A DNA stretch of 60,964 bases, taken from contig JAPOVS010000047.1 of assembly GCA_026708055.1 (NCBI GenBank), positions 1-60,964 on the forward strand. Reading direction: 5' to 3'. This DNA comes from a bacterium (GTDB taxonomy: Bacteria > Actinomycetota > Acidimicrobiia > Acidimicrobiales > CATQHL01). Under the pieces are notes generated by a model that was not told the origin of the DNA, did no database searches, and saw nothing but the letters and a program-made list of their open reading frames with translations. A program made the position numbers and the translations under genes. Shown here piece after piece: positions 25,475 to 34,548 of this stretch (the first letter of the stretch is position 1; each line of letters opens with the position of its first letter).

Positions 25475-26433
25475 CTAAGCATATGGCGTTGCGATAGAAT
25501 CCACTGCCACTGGACCTCGGTATAGACCTCTTCATCGTCCAGTATCCGATGGCCCAGCATCTGCAATGTCTCATCACTGTAGGTGGCGAGGTATTTTCCG
25601 ACGTTCAAGACGTAACCCTCTGCCAACTGTTCAGCCAGTGAGTTCGATTCAGCGCTGGGTTCGAGGTATCGCGCGATCCGCAAGAAGACCGCTGGGCCAA
25701 GGGAAGTCTCCGGTTCTGAGCAATGGGCTGAGTAGAGCCCGAGAATCGCCACAAGCACAGGATCCTCAATCCCGGGATGGTGTGTTCGCATCAGTTCTTC
25801 GAACTGGCCTGGAGTTATCGTCGGCACCGGGACGACAACGAAGCGACGAGACAGGGCGAGACCGAATCTGAAGACCCTCATGGCGTCCTGGGGGTTGTAA
25901 GTGCCGATCATCCGCCAGTCTTGTCCAGCAAGAAAGCGCATCGACCCTCCAGCGTCGTCCGACTCCGCCATGCTCGACGCCGACTGGCTCCAGCCCAGGA
26001 GTACCGGGACACCCGTGTGCGGATCCGTGCGTCCGATCTGAACCTCCTCGTCCGCGAGCCACGTCAGGAGAGGACCCATGATTCTGTCCAAGTCCGCCCT
26101 GTTGGCTTCGTCGAGGACGAGCCAGCGATTCTGACGCAGCGCATCGAGGATGAACCCATTCGACCATCGGAGCGTGCCATCAGCAGCGGGAGCGAGACCA
26201 CCGATCAACTCGAACGCACTCCAAGTGTCATCCGGTGTCACCCACACCGGATCGGGGCGGAAGCCCGCTTCGAATCCGAGCGCTGTCGGGTCATCGGCCA
26301 CCTGATCCGCTATCCATCGAACCAGCCGTCCCTTGCCGGTGCCCGGAGGCCCGACGAGCATGACGAATGAGTAGCTCGTCACCGCGCGACGCAGCATGCG
26401 CTCGACGCGCCGATCGAGGATCACCGGTTCCAA
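25471..26433 (-). CDS. McrB-like AAA+ (AAA_5) ATPase/GTPase
   Basis: 320 aa, a bare motor domain. Walker A GPPGTGKG (28-35), Walker B WLVLDEANRAD (104-114), sensor-1 IGTYNP (176-181) and arginine finger in LSRRF (194-198). The spacing and the DEANRAD and sensor patterns match the McrB/MoxR branch that drives McrC nucleases. No N-terminal DNA-reading domain (DUF3578, EVE or B3-like) precedes the motor, unlike E. coli McrB, so target recognition must come from elsewhere. TTG start: no ATG or GTG precedes the Walker A motif at a sensible distance apart from a GTG three codons downstream. Lower GC than flanking genes. Confidence 0.78.
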   Translation of the reverse strand: MEPVILDRRVERMLRRAVTSYSFVMLVGPPGTGKGRLVRWIADQVADDPTALGFEAGFRPDPVWVTPDDTWSAFELIGGLAPAADGTLRWSNGFILDALRQNRWLVLDEANRADLDRIMGPLLTWLADEEVQIGRTDPHTGVPVLLGWSQSASSMAESDDAGGSMRFLAGQDWRMIGTYNPQDAMRVFRFGLALSRRFVVVPVPTITPGQFEELMRTHHPGIEDPVLVAILGLYSAHCSEPETSLGPAVFLRIARYLEPSAESNSLAEQLAEGYVLNVGKYLATYSDETLQMLGHRILDDEEVYTEVQWQWILSQRHMLS

Positions 26434-26470
26434 CTCGTCCGTGGGAGTCGTCGCCGCTGTCTGCCGGGCG

Positions 26471-26476
26471 ACAGTA
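26471..26476 (-). promoter_or_regulatory. Candidate -10 element (TACTGT) for the ATPase-nuclease unit
   Basis: TACTGT 37 nt before the ATPase start on the same strand. The same hexamer precedes the alcohol dehydrogenase at 54747. Confidence 0.3.
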
Positions 26477-26510
26477 GCGCTGCGAGCCTCTGCCGGAAGT
26501 GCGAGAGGAG

Positions 26511-26527
26511 ACCGGCCAAAGGCCGGT
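26511..26527. terminator. Short perfect hairpin between two minus-strand genes
   Basis: ACCGGCC-AAA-GGCCGGT, a 7-bp perfect stem with a 3-nt loop, 31 nt downstream of the flavoenzyme stop and 78 nt upstream of the ATPase start. There is no T-run; a U-less terminator or an operator are both possible. Confidence 0.4.
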
Positions 26528-26557
26528 TCGCTCCGCGGCGGCGAGCGGCCTGGCGGC

Positions 26558-28582
26558 TCAGAGTTTGCGGGCTTGGCGGTGGCCTTCGTAGACGGCTTCG
26601 TAGGTGGTGCGCGGGGCGATGGCGTCGCCGATCATCTCGGTGCTGACCCCGCGGCTCCGCACCGCGTGGTAGAGGCCGTTGTCTGACTGGCGGCCCGTGG
26701 CCATCACGATCCAGTCGGCAGGCAGGGTTGTGGTCAGGTCGTTCACATAGACGTTCAGGAACTCCACCGCGTCGCCCTTGATCTCCTTCACGAACAGATC
26801 CGGCAACACCTCGACGCCCGACTCGTAGAGGTGCTGGCGCACCCACAGGTAGTACACCTCGGGGATCGTCTCCATGCCGATCATCGGCCAGCGGGTCACA
26901 AGCTTCGTGTCGCAGCCGGCGTTGGCCAGCTTGACCGCCGTGAGCGGAGCCATGGCGTCCTGCAGGTCGTCGATGACGATCACCGAGCCCGACGGCTCCA
27001 CGGTGCCGGTCGCCACGTCCACCCACGTCACGCAGTTCCCCGTCTCCCAACCGGGTAGCGGCGAGGCCGTCTGGCCCTGCCACCCGTCCCGCCGGTAGTG
27101 CGAGCCGGTGGCGATGACCACATGGTCGGGCGCCTCGGCCGCCAGCAGCGCGTCGAGGTTGTCCTCGTCCACGTTCTCGCCGGTGCGGATGACGGCGCCG
27201 TTGCCCGCGGCCTGGGCGGCCAGCCACACGGCGATCTGCCCGTACTCGGACCGCTTGGGCAGTTGGGCGTGCCAGCGCACATGCCCGCCGGTCTCGATCT
27301 CCCGCTCCACGACGACCACGTCGTGGCCGCGAGCGGCGGCGATCCGGGCGTACTCCAGGCCGGCCGGGCCCCCGCCGATGACGAGGGCCTTCTTGCCGGC
27401 GGGGACGGCGGTGAGGCTGCCCTCGCCCCACTGGCGCTCGCGGCCCACGACGGGGTTGTAGACGCACTGCACGCGCCCGCCGGTGATGACGCTGCGCCAG
27501 CAGTAGTTGGCGGCCACGCAGCGGCGGATGTCGTCCTCGCGGCCCTCGCGGACCTTCTGCACCCAGTGCTCGTCGGCGAAGAGCTGGCGGGCCAGCAGGA
27601 TGGCGTCGGCCTCGTCCGCCTCCAGGATCTCCTCGGCGATCCCGGGGTTCGTGATACGCCCCACGAGCAGGACCGGCGTGTCGGTGACCTCCTTGACGGC
27701 CTTGGTGTAACCGCGTTCCCAACCGGGCTCGTAGGTCATCGGGGTGTGGATGAACGAGTGGTGGACGCCCGCGGAGATGTTGATGTAGTCGATGTCGGCG
27801 CGCTCGTCGAGGTCCACCACGATCCGCTTGACGTCGTCCATCTCCAGGTCGCCGGGCCAGAACGAAGCCGAATTGATGCGGTAGCCCACGATCTTCTCGT
27901 CACCGGCCGCGGCGCGGATGCTGGCGAGGGCCTCCAGCGAGAAGCGCAGGCGGTTCTCGTAGGAGCCGCCCCAGTCGTCGCTGCGGTGGTTGTACAGCGG
28001 CGAGAGGAACTGCCACGGCAGGTAGCCGTGCGCCATGTGGAACTCCACGCCGTCCAGCCCGGCCTCGAACGCCCGCCGCGCCGCGCTGCCGTAGGCCTCG
28101 ATTATCTCGTGGATCTCGTGGGGCTCGATCTCCTTGGGCATGGGGGCGTTGGGATACTCCCCCGGCGGCACCTGACTGGGCGCCACGTGCCACCACTCGG
28201 CATCGAGGTCGGCGGCGGGGTCCTTGTTGAGGACGTTCATGGCCCGCAGCCCGGGGTGCAGCAGCTGGGTCACGAGCCGGGTGCCGTGGCGTTGCACGGC
28301 TTCGGCCACCCGGGCGAGACTCTCGATCTGGTCGTCGGTCCACAGGCCCGGGAAGTTCAGCTCCGAGTACAGCGCCTCGGGGTGGATGATCGTGCCGCCG
28401 ATGATGATCATGCCGAGTCCCGAGCGGGCGCGCTCCTCGTAGTAGGCCACCGCCTGGTCGGTGAAGATGCCCTCGAGCGGGTCGGCCACCCACGTCGGGC
28501 AGGTGGGCGCGAAGACGACACGGTTGGGGACCGTCGTGTGCCGGACCTGCCATTCGCTGAAGAGTTTGGGATACGCGGTCAT
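26558..28582 (-). CDS. FMN/FAD oxidoreductase, trimethylamine-dehydrogenase / 2,4-dienoyl-CoA-reductase-like
   Basis: 674 aa, three parts: an old-yellow-enzyme TIM barrel (to about residue 345), an Fe-S loop, and a pyridine-nucleotide-disulfide fold with FAD site VIGGGPAGLE near 392. Barrel landmarks are GVEFHMAHGYLPWQF (178-192) and DDWGGSYENRLRF. The Fe-S loop normally reads CxxCxxC-x11/12-C; here it is C355, A358, C361, C373, so the second ligand is alanine. The substrate is unknown; family members demethylate amines, reduce enoyl-CoAs or act on steroids and aromatics. A lone transcription unit behind a TAGTTT hexamer at 28655-28660. Confidence 0.85.
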   Translation of the reverse strand: MTAYPKLFSEWQVRHTTVPNRVVFAPTCPTWVADPLEGIFTDQAVAYYEERARSGLGMIIIGGTIIHPEALYSELNFPGLWTDDQIESLARVAEAVQRHGTRLVTQLLHPGLRAMNVLNKDPAADLDAEWWHVAPSQVPPGEYPNAPMPKEIEPHEIHEIIEAYGSAARRAFEAGLDGVEFHMAHGYLPWQFLSPLYNHRSDDWGGSYENRLRFSLEALASIRAAAGDEKIVGYRINSASFWPGDLEMDDVKRIVVDLDERADIDYINISAGVHHSFIHTPMTYEPGWERGYTKAVKEVTDTPVLLVGRITNPGIAEEILEADEADAILLARQLFADEHWVQKVREGREDDIRRCVAANYCWRSVITGGRVQCVYNPVVGRERQWGEGSLTAVPAGKKALVIGGGPAGLEYARIAAARGHDVVVVEREIETGGHVRWHAQLPKRSEYGQIAVWLAAQAAGNGAVIRTGENVDEDNLDALLAAEAPDHVVIATGSHYRRDGWQGQTASPLPGWETGNCVTWVDVATGTVEPSGSVIVIDDLQDAMAPLTAVKLANAGCDTKLVTRWPMIGMETIPEVYYLWVRQHLYESGVEVLPDLFVKEIKGDAVEFLNVYVNDLTTTLPADWIVMATGRQSDNGLYHAVRSRGVSTEMIGDAIAPRTTYEAVYEGHRQARKL

Positions 28583-28707
28583 TGGCCTGCCTTCCGGTCC
28601 GATCGAGCGCGACGGGGCGACCCTGGGCCGGGGACAAGGGGCACCCGACTGCGAAAACTAGTCACCGAGACCGAGCCGGGCGAACCGGGCCGCCGGAGCC
28701 GGGCGAT

Positions 28708-30258
28708 CTAGAAGAGAAGCTGCTCGAGTTCGGAAATGGACTCCGATTCGGGCACTGCCCCGAGTGCGCCGGAACCTCCGGGGCGAGCGTGGGATGCCAC
28801 GAGCGGCTCGGTGGCGCTGAAGCGCAGCGCGGAGGCTCCCGGCGGCAGGCTGATCGAGAGATCCAGCAGCAGCCTCTGGCGGGGCCGGATCTCCACGTCG
28901 TTGAATCCTCCGAGCGCCACCCAGCCGCTGCCGGTGAGCGCCTCCAGGGACAGCCGGCTGATCGTCTCGAGGGAGGGGTTCACGATGGACACCGCATGCC
29001 GGCCACTCCCAGCACCTCCAAGCATGAAGGTGCCGCGCCGTGCGCCCACGGCCCGCCCGGGGAGGAGCGAGACCTCGCCCTGCAAGCCCGCCTCGACGGT
29101 GCGCAGCCGCTCAGCCACCACGGCCACACCGTTGAAGGAGCGAACGCTCACCCAGTACCTCTCGCTGGGCGGGACGCGACTCGTGGCCGCCACCACGTCA
29201 ACACCGGAGACGGGATGCGCCCCGCCGGTCAGCGGCGGGAAGAAGGTGACCTCGACACGCTGTCCCGGTGGGACGGTGAGCTCGAACGGCGGCACACCCC
29301 GAGCCTGCAGCGCGGCGTCCAGCTCGACCGCCACGTCGACCCTCGCCTCGGCCACATCGGGGTTGTACACCACGAACGAATTGGCCGCCCCGGCTCCGGC
29401 CCCCGCCACCCCCAGCGGGAACAGCCACTGCTCCTGAGGGCGCGGCGAACCCGCACGCAGGGACACTCCGGAGAGGCCCAAGTCGCCGTTGAACGTCTGC
29501 AGCGCGGACGCCAGCAGGTTGCCACTGCGGGCCACCACCGAGAACGCGACCTGCGGCCGCCGGGTCACCTCGCTGCCGAGGTCGAGGATCAGCAGCGTGC
29601 CGGCAGGCACCACGACACCCTGATAGGCCACCGGCTCGCGGCGGCCCTCGTCGGTTGCGAAGCCGATATCGGCGACTGCGTCATCGGAGAACGGGTTCAA
29701 CAGCGACAACCGCACCTGGGCGTCTCGCCTCGTACTGGCCGCGGCGAAGTGCCACTCCGGCGACGCGGCGGTCAGGCACGCCCCGGCATCGCCGGCTCCC
29801 GCCACCGTGGCCTCGTGCATCACGACGCCGCCGGCGCCGTCCAGACGCACCTCGGCGGCCACGAACAACTCTGCGAAACTCGCCAGTTCGGGCGACAGTT
29901 GCATGACCGTTGCCGCCGGGTCGATGTCGAGTTGGGCGTACGGCGCCACGACGAGTTCGAATCGAGCCGCGGGCCACGGCTGGGACCGGCCGCCCAACGG
30001 GACCGCCGGGAACAGGCGCACCATTCCCCGGAGTTCGCTCCCGGAAGTGTTCAGGATGCTCACCTGCTGGCGGGATCCGCCGGCACCGCCCACGCCGCCG
30101 ACGCAGAACCAGGTCTCGCCGCCGGCAGCGGAGTAGCCCGAGTAGGCGCCCGCCGCCTCAGCCGGGGGCGGGTCGTCGGCGGCGGCCCGCGCCGCCCAAT
30201 CGGCCACCGCCAGAGCCGCCACGGCTGCCATCAGGGCGAGGATCGCCGGCCGGCGCAC
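28708..30258 (-). CDS. Secreted DUF5719-like protein
   Basis: 516 aa with an N-terminal signal peptide (GTG start, hydrophobic residues about 5-20, Ala-rich cleavage region near 26). The rest is beta-rich and repetitive: segments such as SRQQVSILNTSG, VRLSLLNPFSDD and NSFVVYNPD recur as jelly-roll-like units separated by Gly/Ala linkers. This pattern matches actinobacterial DUF5719 proteins, which are encoded beside a WbbL-like glycosyltransferase and F420/mannose genes, as here. It starts 1 nt after the glycosyltransferase stop. Role unknown; probably exported and envelope-associated. Confidence 0.65.
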   Translation of the reverse strand: MRRPAILALMAAVAALAVADWAARAAADDPPPAEAAGAYSGYSAAGGETWFCVGGVGGAGGSRQQVSILNTSGSELRGMVRLFPAVPLGGRSQPWPAARFELVVAPYAQLDIDPAATVMQLSPELASFAELFVAAEVRLDGAGGVVMHEATVAGAGDAGACLTAASPEWHFAAASTRRDAQVRLSLLNPFSDDAVADIGFATDEGRREPVAYQGVVVPAGTLLILDLGSEVTRRPQVAFSVVARSGNLLASALQTFNGDLGLSGVSLRAGSPRPQEQWLFPLGVAGAGAGAANSFVVYNPDVAEARVDVAVELDAALQARGVPPFELTVPPGQRVEVTFFPPLTGGAHPVSGVDVVAATSRVPPSERYWVSVRSFNGVAVVAERLRTVEAGLQGEVSLLPGRAVGARRGTFMLGGAGSGRHAVSIVNPSLETISRLSLEALTGSGWVALGGFNDVEIRPRQRLLLDLSISLPPGASALRFSATEPLVASHARPGGSGALGAVPESESISELEQLLF

Positions 30259-30259
30259 G

Positions 30260-33200
30260 TCAGGACTCCCGGCGTGCCCGGGCCAGCAGCGCCGAGACCA
30301 CGTTGTCGGGTACCCGGCGGTCCCCGACGAGTTCGGGCGCCACGCCGCTCCGGAACCTCAGCGACCTGCGGCGCAGGAGCGCCAGCGGAACCAGGACCAC
30401 CGCAAGTGTCCAGAGGACGAGGCGCGTCACGTTGGCAGCACCCGGCTCGTGGCGGAGCGTCGCTTCGCCGCCCCCGCCGGTCGGGAAGCTCTGCGCCCAG
30501 CCGAGCGCCGGTCGGGGATCGACCCTCGTCCCCCCGACGTGGAGCACCCAACCGTCCGAAGCGTCCGCGAGATAGAGGGTGCTGTCGGGCGGTAGGACTC
30601 CGCGGGCCTCCGCCGGCGGGTCGAAGGCCGGCAGCGCCAGGTTCGGCGGGGCCGCGAACGCCTCGCGGGTCACCTCGCCCGTGCCCGCCAGGAGCGTCCG
30701 TGACGGGCGCCAGGCGATGTTGCGGTACACCGCCACGCCGGCGCGGGACTCCTGGCGCTCGAGGTCGAACTGCGCGCCGAGACGCGCCTGCACCAACGGG
30801 GGCGCCGGTTCGGCGAGGTCTCCGAACGGTTCCGGGGCGATCCGCTCCATGACGACCAGGTAGCGGACTCCCAGGGGGGCCAATAGCTCCCCCATGCGGT
30901 CGGTCTCCCCGGACATCACGTCCCGCCAGGCATCTCGCAGCCGGTCGGCCTCGGGAGGTCGCGAGCCGGGCCACTGCAGGCCGACGTCGGGCGGCACCGC
31001 GGCGGAGGTGGCGAACACAAGGCGATCGTCGAGTTCCCAGCCGCCGAGGGGAAGCACGTCGGGATGGCCGACCCAGAGAATCCGGAAGGCGCCCAGACGG
31101 GACTCTTCCTCCACTGTCGCCAGCGGCGTCGTGAAATCCCCCCGGGGCGTGCCCCAACGACCGTCGAGGGTCAGCGTCAGCGCGGGGATGCCGCCGACGA
31201 TCAGGGCTGCCAGGCCGACCCCGGCCGGCACCCACCGCCCCCGGCGGCGGGCGACAGCGCCGCCGGCTGTCTCCGCTGCCCCGAAAGCGGCGGCCAGTGC
31301 CAGCCCGAACCCCGCGGGCGCCAGCAGAACCTCCGGGCGCGGCAGGTCCCAGGGGCTCCAGCGGTGCTCGGCGGCCAGAGCCGCCAGCACGGAGACGACG
31401 ACCAGGCACCACGCCCGAACCACCCACACGAACCTGCTCTCCCGCGCCACCGCCAGCGCCAGTGCCGCCACGACCAGCAACCCCCAGACCAGTGAACTCT
31501 CAACCGCCGAGCCGGTTGCGAAGCGCAGCAACTCCGCCAGGGTGAGGTCGCCGGCGGAATCCGGCCGCGCTCCCGCGGCGCTGAAGGCATCCCGGAACGA
31601 GGTGGGCCCTGCCGGGAAGTTGAGCAACCAACCCGCCACCAGCCCGCCCACGGCGCAGCCGAGCAGGTGCGGCAATCGCTGGGCCGATCCGGCCAGGAGC
31701 CCCCCTACTGCCAGCGCCGCCACGAGCATCACCAGCATCAGGGGCGTGGCGGGGACGAACGCCCAGATCAGCGCCACGAGAACTCCTACCAGCACCGTCG
31801 CCAGCCAGAAACCCGTCACCGGGGGCGCCGGCGAGGCGCTCGGCGGATCCATGGCCCGTGCCAGCCAGAGACAGATCCACGGCAGGGTTCCGTAGATCGC
31901 CAGTGCGCTCCAGACCCCGTTGGCCATGGCGTTGTACGGCAGCGGCACGGCGAAGAAGGTCAGCAGGCCGACGATCTGAGCCCGGCGGCTTCCCGTCCTG
32001 GCCAGCAGGCGCCAGAGTCCGACGGCACCGAACGGGACGAGTCCCAGCAGGAGCACGGTGCGCGTCAGGCCCATCGCCCCTCCCAGCACCGAACCGGCCA
32101 CGCCGAGGATCCCGTAGGCGGTCGGGGCGGGCCCCTCCGAGCCCAATCCCGCCTCCCGCCAGTTGCTGAAGAAGGCACTGAACAACTCGCCGGGCGAGTC
32201 TCCGAGCCAGGCGATCTCGCCGAAGATCGGTATCCCCCGTGTCAGCAGGTGCCGGCTCCCGAAGATGAAGAGCACTCCGACGGCGGTCCAGCCGGCAGCC
32301 GCGGCCTGGCTCGATGTGTCGCGCGCGACGTCCCGGAGACGGTGGCGGCGCCCCCAGAGCACGCCGGCGCCCTCGACCCCGGCGTCGCCCCGCGCCAGAC
32401 CGGCGGCGAACCGCGCCAGCGAGACGTACCCGCGGTGCGTCAGGTGCCCGAGGCGGTCGTCGTCGGACGCGGTGGCGATCAGGCGCCGCCTGTTGAGGAT
32501 CTCCGTCACCCCCAGCAGGTTCCACAGCCAGGCTCCCACCAGCCCCCCGGCACGCCGCATGTGTCCCGTCAGCACGGCGAGAGCCGCCTCGGTCGCCGAC
32601 AGCACCAGCATCGGCACCAACTCGGCCGCCAGGCGAGAGGCGCGGCTGCACATCAGCACCGATCGGAGTTGGTGCCGGTAGGAGAGCCACTCGTGGTCGC
32701 GACGCTGCCGGCGCGCCGGCAGGCGTCCCAGATGGCGAGCGCTCGCCCCGGGCACAACCAGAACCGTCCCGCCGTCCAGACCTGCCCGGCGGCACAGGTC
32801 CAGATCCTCGCCGTAGAAGGTCATGGCACCGTCGAACCCGCCGAGCCGGTCGAACACCTCGGCCCGGACGAGCATGCACGCACTGGGCACGGCAAGCACC
32901 TCGGCGACCGCATCGTGCTGCCCCTGGTCGTACTCGCCGGCAGTGACCAGCGGCACCGGAACCCCCATCCGATCCGACGAGAGACCCACACACTGCAGGA
33001 ACCCGGGGTTGTCCCAATCCACGAGCTTCGGGCCCACCACGGCGGCCTCCCGGCGCACCGCTTCGTCCACCAGACGCGTGACCGCATCCGGAGCCGGCGC
33101 CACGTCGTCGTGACAGATCAGCAGGAATGTGGTGTCGCCCGTCTCGGCGGCCTCGCCGACGACGCCCGGCACGGACCCCTCCGCCGAGTCCGGCTCGTCG

Positions 33201-33526
33201 ATCCGGTCCTTGCCGGCGAGCATGCGAGCGGCCGCATTGACAGCCGGACCGAACCCGGGGTTCCCCGGCACGACCATGACGGTGGCATCGGGCATCACCG
33301 CCGCCACCCTGGCGGCCACGTCCGGGACAGCACCGGCGGTGATCTCCTCCTCGCCCGAGACGTCCACCACCGTGACCGACAGAGCGGCGTAGTCCTGGTC
33401 CCGAAGCGACTGCAGGGTCTCGTCGAACCAGTCCCCGGGATCGTGAGCGACCACGATGGCGCGAACCGGTGGGCCGATCCTGCCGAGGCGCTCGGTCGGC
33501 ACAGCGGTGGCGTCCGGGGATTCCAC
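30260..33526 (-). CDS. Giant membrane glycosyltransferase (GT2 head plus polytopic tail)
   Basis: 1088 aa. Residues about 20-300 form a GT2 domain: IVVAHDPGDWFDETLQSL, NPGFGPAVNAA, the metal-binding ICHDD (139-141) and the acceptor-side TFYGEDLDLCRR. About fifteen membrane helices follow (roughly 320-830), then an extracytoplasmic domain and a last helix near 1045-1062. Such fusions are typical of actinobacterial cell-wall glycosyltransferases next to DUF5719. GTG 33526 was chosen because longer frames run into the divergent cofD. TACTCT at 33536-33541 would give an almost leaderless message. Confidence 0.78.
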   Translation of the reverse strand: MESPDATAVPTERLGRIGPPVRAIVVAHDPGDWFDETLQSLRDQDYAALSVTVVDVSGEEEITAGAVPDVAARVAAVMPDATVMVVPGNPGFGPAVNAAARMLAGKDRIDEPDSAEGSVPGVVGEAAETGDTTFLLICHDDVAPAPDAVTRLVDEAVRREAAVVGPKLVDWDNPGFLQCVGLSSDRMGVPVPLVTAGEYDQGQHDAVAEVLAVPSACMLVRAEVFDRLGGFDGAMTFYGEDLDLCRRAGLDGGTVLVVPGASARHLGRLPARRQRRDHEWLSYRHQLRSVLMCSRASRLAAELVPMLVLSATEAALAVLTGHMRRAGGLVGAWLWNLLGVTEILNRRRLIATASDDDRLGHLTHRGYVSLARFAAGLARGDAGVEGAGVLWGRRHRLRDVARDTSSQAAAAGWTAVGVLFIFGSRHLLTRGIPIFGEIAWLGDSPGELFSAFFSNWREAGLGSEGPAPTAYGILGVAGSVLGGAMGLTRTVLLLGLVPFGAVGLWRLLARTGSRRAQIVGLLTFFAVPLPYNAMANGVWSALAIYGTLPWICLWLARAMDPPSASPAPPVTGFWLATVLVGVLVALIWAFVPATPLMLVMLVAALAVGGLLAGSAQRLPHLLGCAVGGLVAGWLLNFPAGPTSFRDAFSAAGARPDSAGDLTLAELLRFATGSAVESSLVWGLLVVAALALAVARESRFVWVVRAWCLVVVSVLAALAAEHRWSPWDLPRPEVLLAPAGFGLALAAAFGAAETAGGAVARRRGRWVPAGVGLAALIVGGIPALTLTLDGRWGTPRGDFTTPLATVEEESRLGAFRILWVGHPDVLPLGGWELDDRLVFATSAAVPPDVGLQWPGSRPPEADRLRDAWRDVMSGETDRMGELLAPLGVRYLVVMERIAPEPFGDLAEPAPPLVQARLGAQFDLERQESRAGVAVYRNIAWRPSRTLLAGTGEVTREAFAAPPNLALPAFDPPAEARGVLPPDSTLYLADASDGWVLHVGGTRVDPRPALGWAQSFPTGGGGEATLRHEPGAANVTRLVLWTLAVVLVPLALLRRRSLRFRSGVAPELVGDRRVPDNVVSALLARARRES

Positions 33527-33527
33527 T

Positions 33528-33533
33528 AGGGTG
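33528..33533 (+). promoter_or_regulatory. Candidate -10 element (TAGGGT) for cofD
   Basis: TAGGGT 34 nt before cofD, followed by an AGGAGGG ribosome site 3 nt from the ATG. A minus-strand TACTCT (33536-33541) for the divergent glycosyltransferase lies right beside it, so the two promoters would compete for polymerase. Confidence 0.4.
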
Positions 33534-33567
33534 CGAGAGTATCCCCGGCGCGTCGGACAGGAGGGCC

Positions 33568-34548
33568 ATGCCGCCACCAGAGAGGCCGGCCCCGCGGGTA
33601 ACAGTCCTGGCCGGCGGATTCGGGGCGGCACGCCTGCTGGACGGTCTCGTACGGATCTGCGAACCGCGTGCGGTGACGGCGGTCGTGAACTGCGGCGACG
33701 ACTTCCGGTTGCACGGCCTGGACATCAGCCCCGACCTCGACACCATCACGTATTGCCTGGCCGGCGAGTTGAATCCCGAGACGGGCTGGGGCCTGAAGGA
33801 CGATTCCTGGCGGGCGCTGGAGATGCTGCGGAACCTCGGCGGCCAGAGCTGGTTCGGGCTCGGCGACCGTGACCTGGGAACGCACCTGTACCGCACGCAG
33901 CGCCTCTCCGAGGGTGCCCCGCTGTCGGCCGTCACCGCCGAACTGGCGAGCCGCTGGGGTGTCGAGGTACGGCTGCTGCCGGTGACCGACGACCGGTTGC
34001 GGACGCGCCTGGTGGTCGATGACGGCGCCGGCACCGAGATCGGGTTCCAGGAGTACTTCGTGCGTCTACGTCACGCGGTGGCGGTCCGATCGGTGTGGTT
34101 CGTCGGCGCCGAGCAGGCGCGGCCGGCGCCGGGCGTCCTCGACGCCATCGCCGACGCCGCTGCCGTGATCATCGCTCCGTCCAACCCGATCGTGTCCATC
34201 GGGCCGGTTCTGGCGCTGGCGCGGGTGCGCCGCGCCGTGGCGGAGCGGCGCGAGGCAACGGTGGCGATCTCGCCGATCGTGGCGGGCGCGGCGCTGCGGG
34301 GACCGGCCGGCCGGCTCATGGCCGAACTCGGCCACGAGTCATCGGTCGTCGGGGTGGCGCGCCTGTACGCCCCGGTGGCGGGGACCCTCGTGATCGACGA
34401 GGCCGACGCCTCCCTGGCGCCGGCAGTGGAGAGCGAGGGGGTGCGCTGCGTCGTGGCGCCGTCGATCATGCATACGCCGGCGGAGGCCGCGGCATTGGCC
34501 CGGACGGCGCTGTCGGCGGTCGAGCAGGCGGCTGTGCCCAGCCGTTGA
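33568..34548 (+). CDS. cofD: 2-phospho-L-lactate transferase (F420 biosynthesis)
   Basis: Joins the phospholactyl (or phosphoenolpyruvyl) group to Fo to form the F420 precursor. 326 aa. The opening VTVLAGGFGAARLLDGL and the substrate loop CGDDFRLHGLDISPDLDTITY are the CofD/FbiA signature, with the metal-binding Asp pair intact. IIAPSNPIVSIGPVL later in the protein is also conserved. AGGAGGG immediately precedes the ATG. cofE follows with a TTGA overlap. The Fo synthase and CofC/FbiD genes are not in the window. Presence implies F420-dependent redox enzymes in this organism. Confidence 0.93.
   Translation: MPPPERPAPRVTVLAGGFGAARLLDGLVRICEPRAVTAVVNCGDDFRLHGLDISPDLDTITYCLAGELNPETGWGLKDDSWRALEMLRNLGGQSWFGLGDRDLGTHLYRTQRLSEGAPLSAVTAELASRWGVEVRLLPVTDDRLRTRLVVDDGAGTEIGFQEYFVRLRHAVAVRSVWFVGAEQARPAPGVLDAIADAAAVIIAPSNPIVSIGPVLALARVRRAVAERREATVAISPIVAGAALRGPAGRLMAELGHESSVVGVARLYAPVAGTLVIDEADASLAPAVESEGVRCVVAPSIMHTPAEAAALARTALSAVEQAAVPSR

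Noticed and set aside
26511-26527. Half-site of a mobile-element terminal repeat flanking the restriction cassette
   Set aside because: The hairpin is short and self-complementary, and I found no matching repeat on the other side near 22870-23041.
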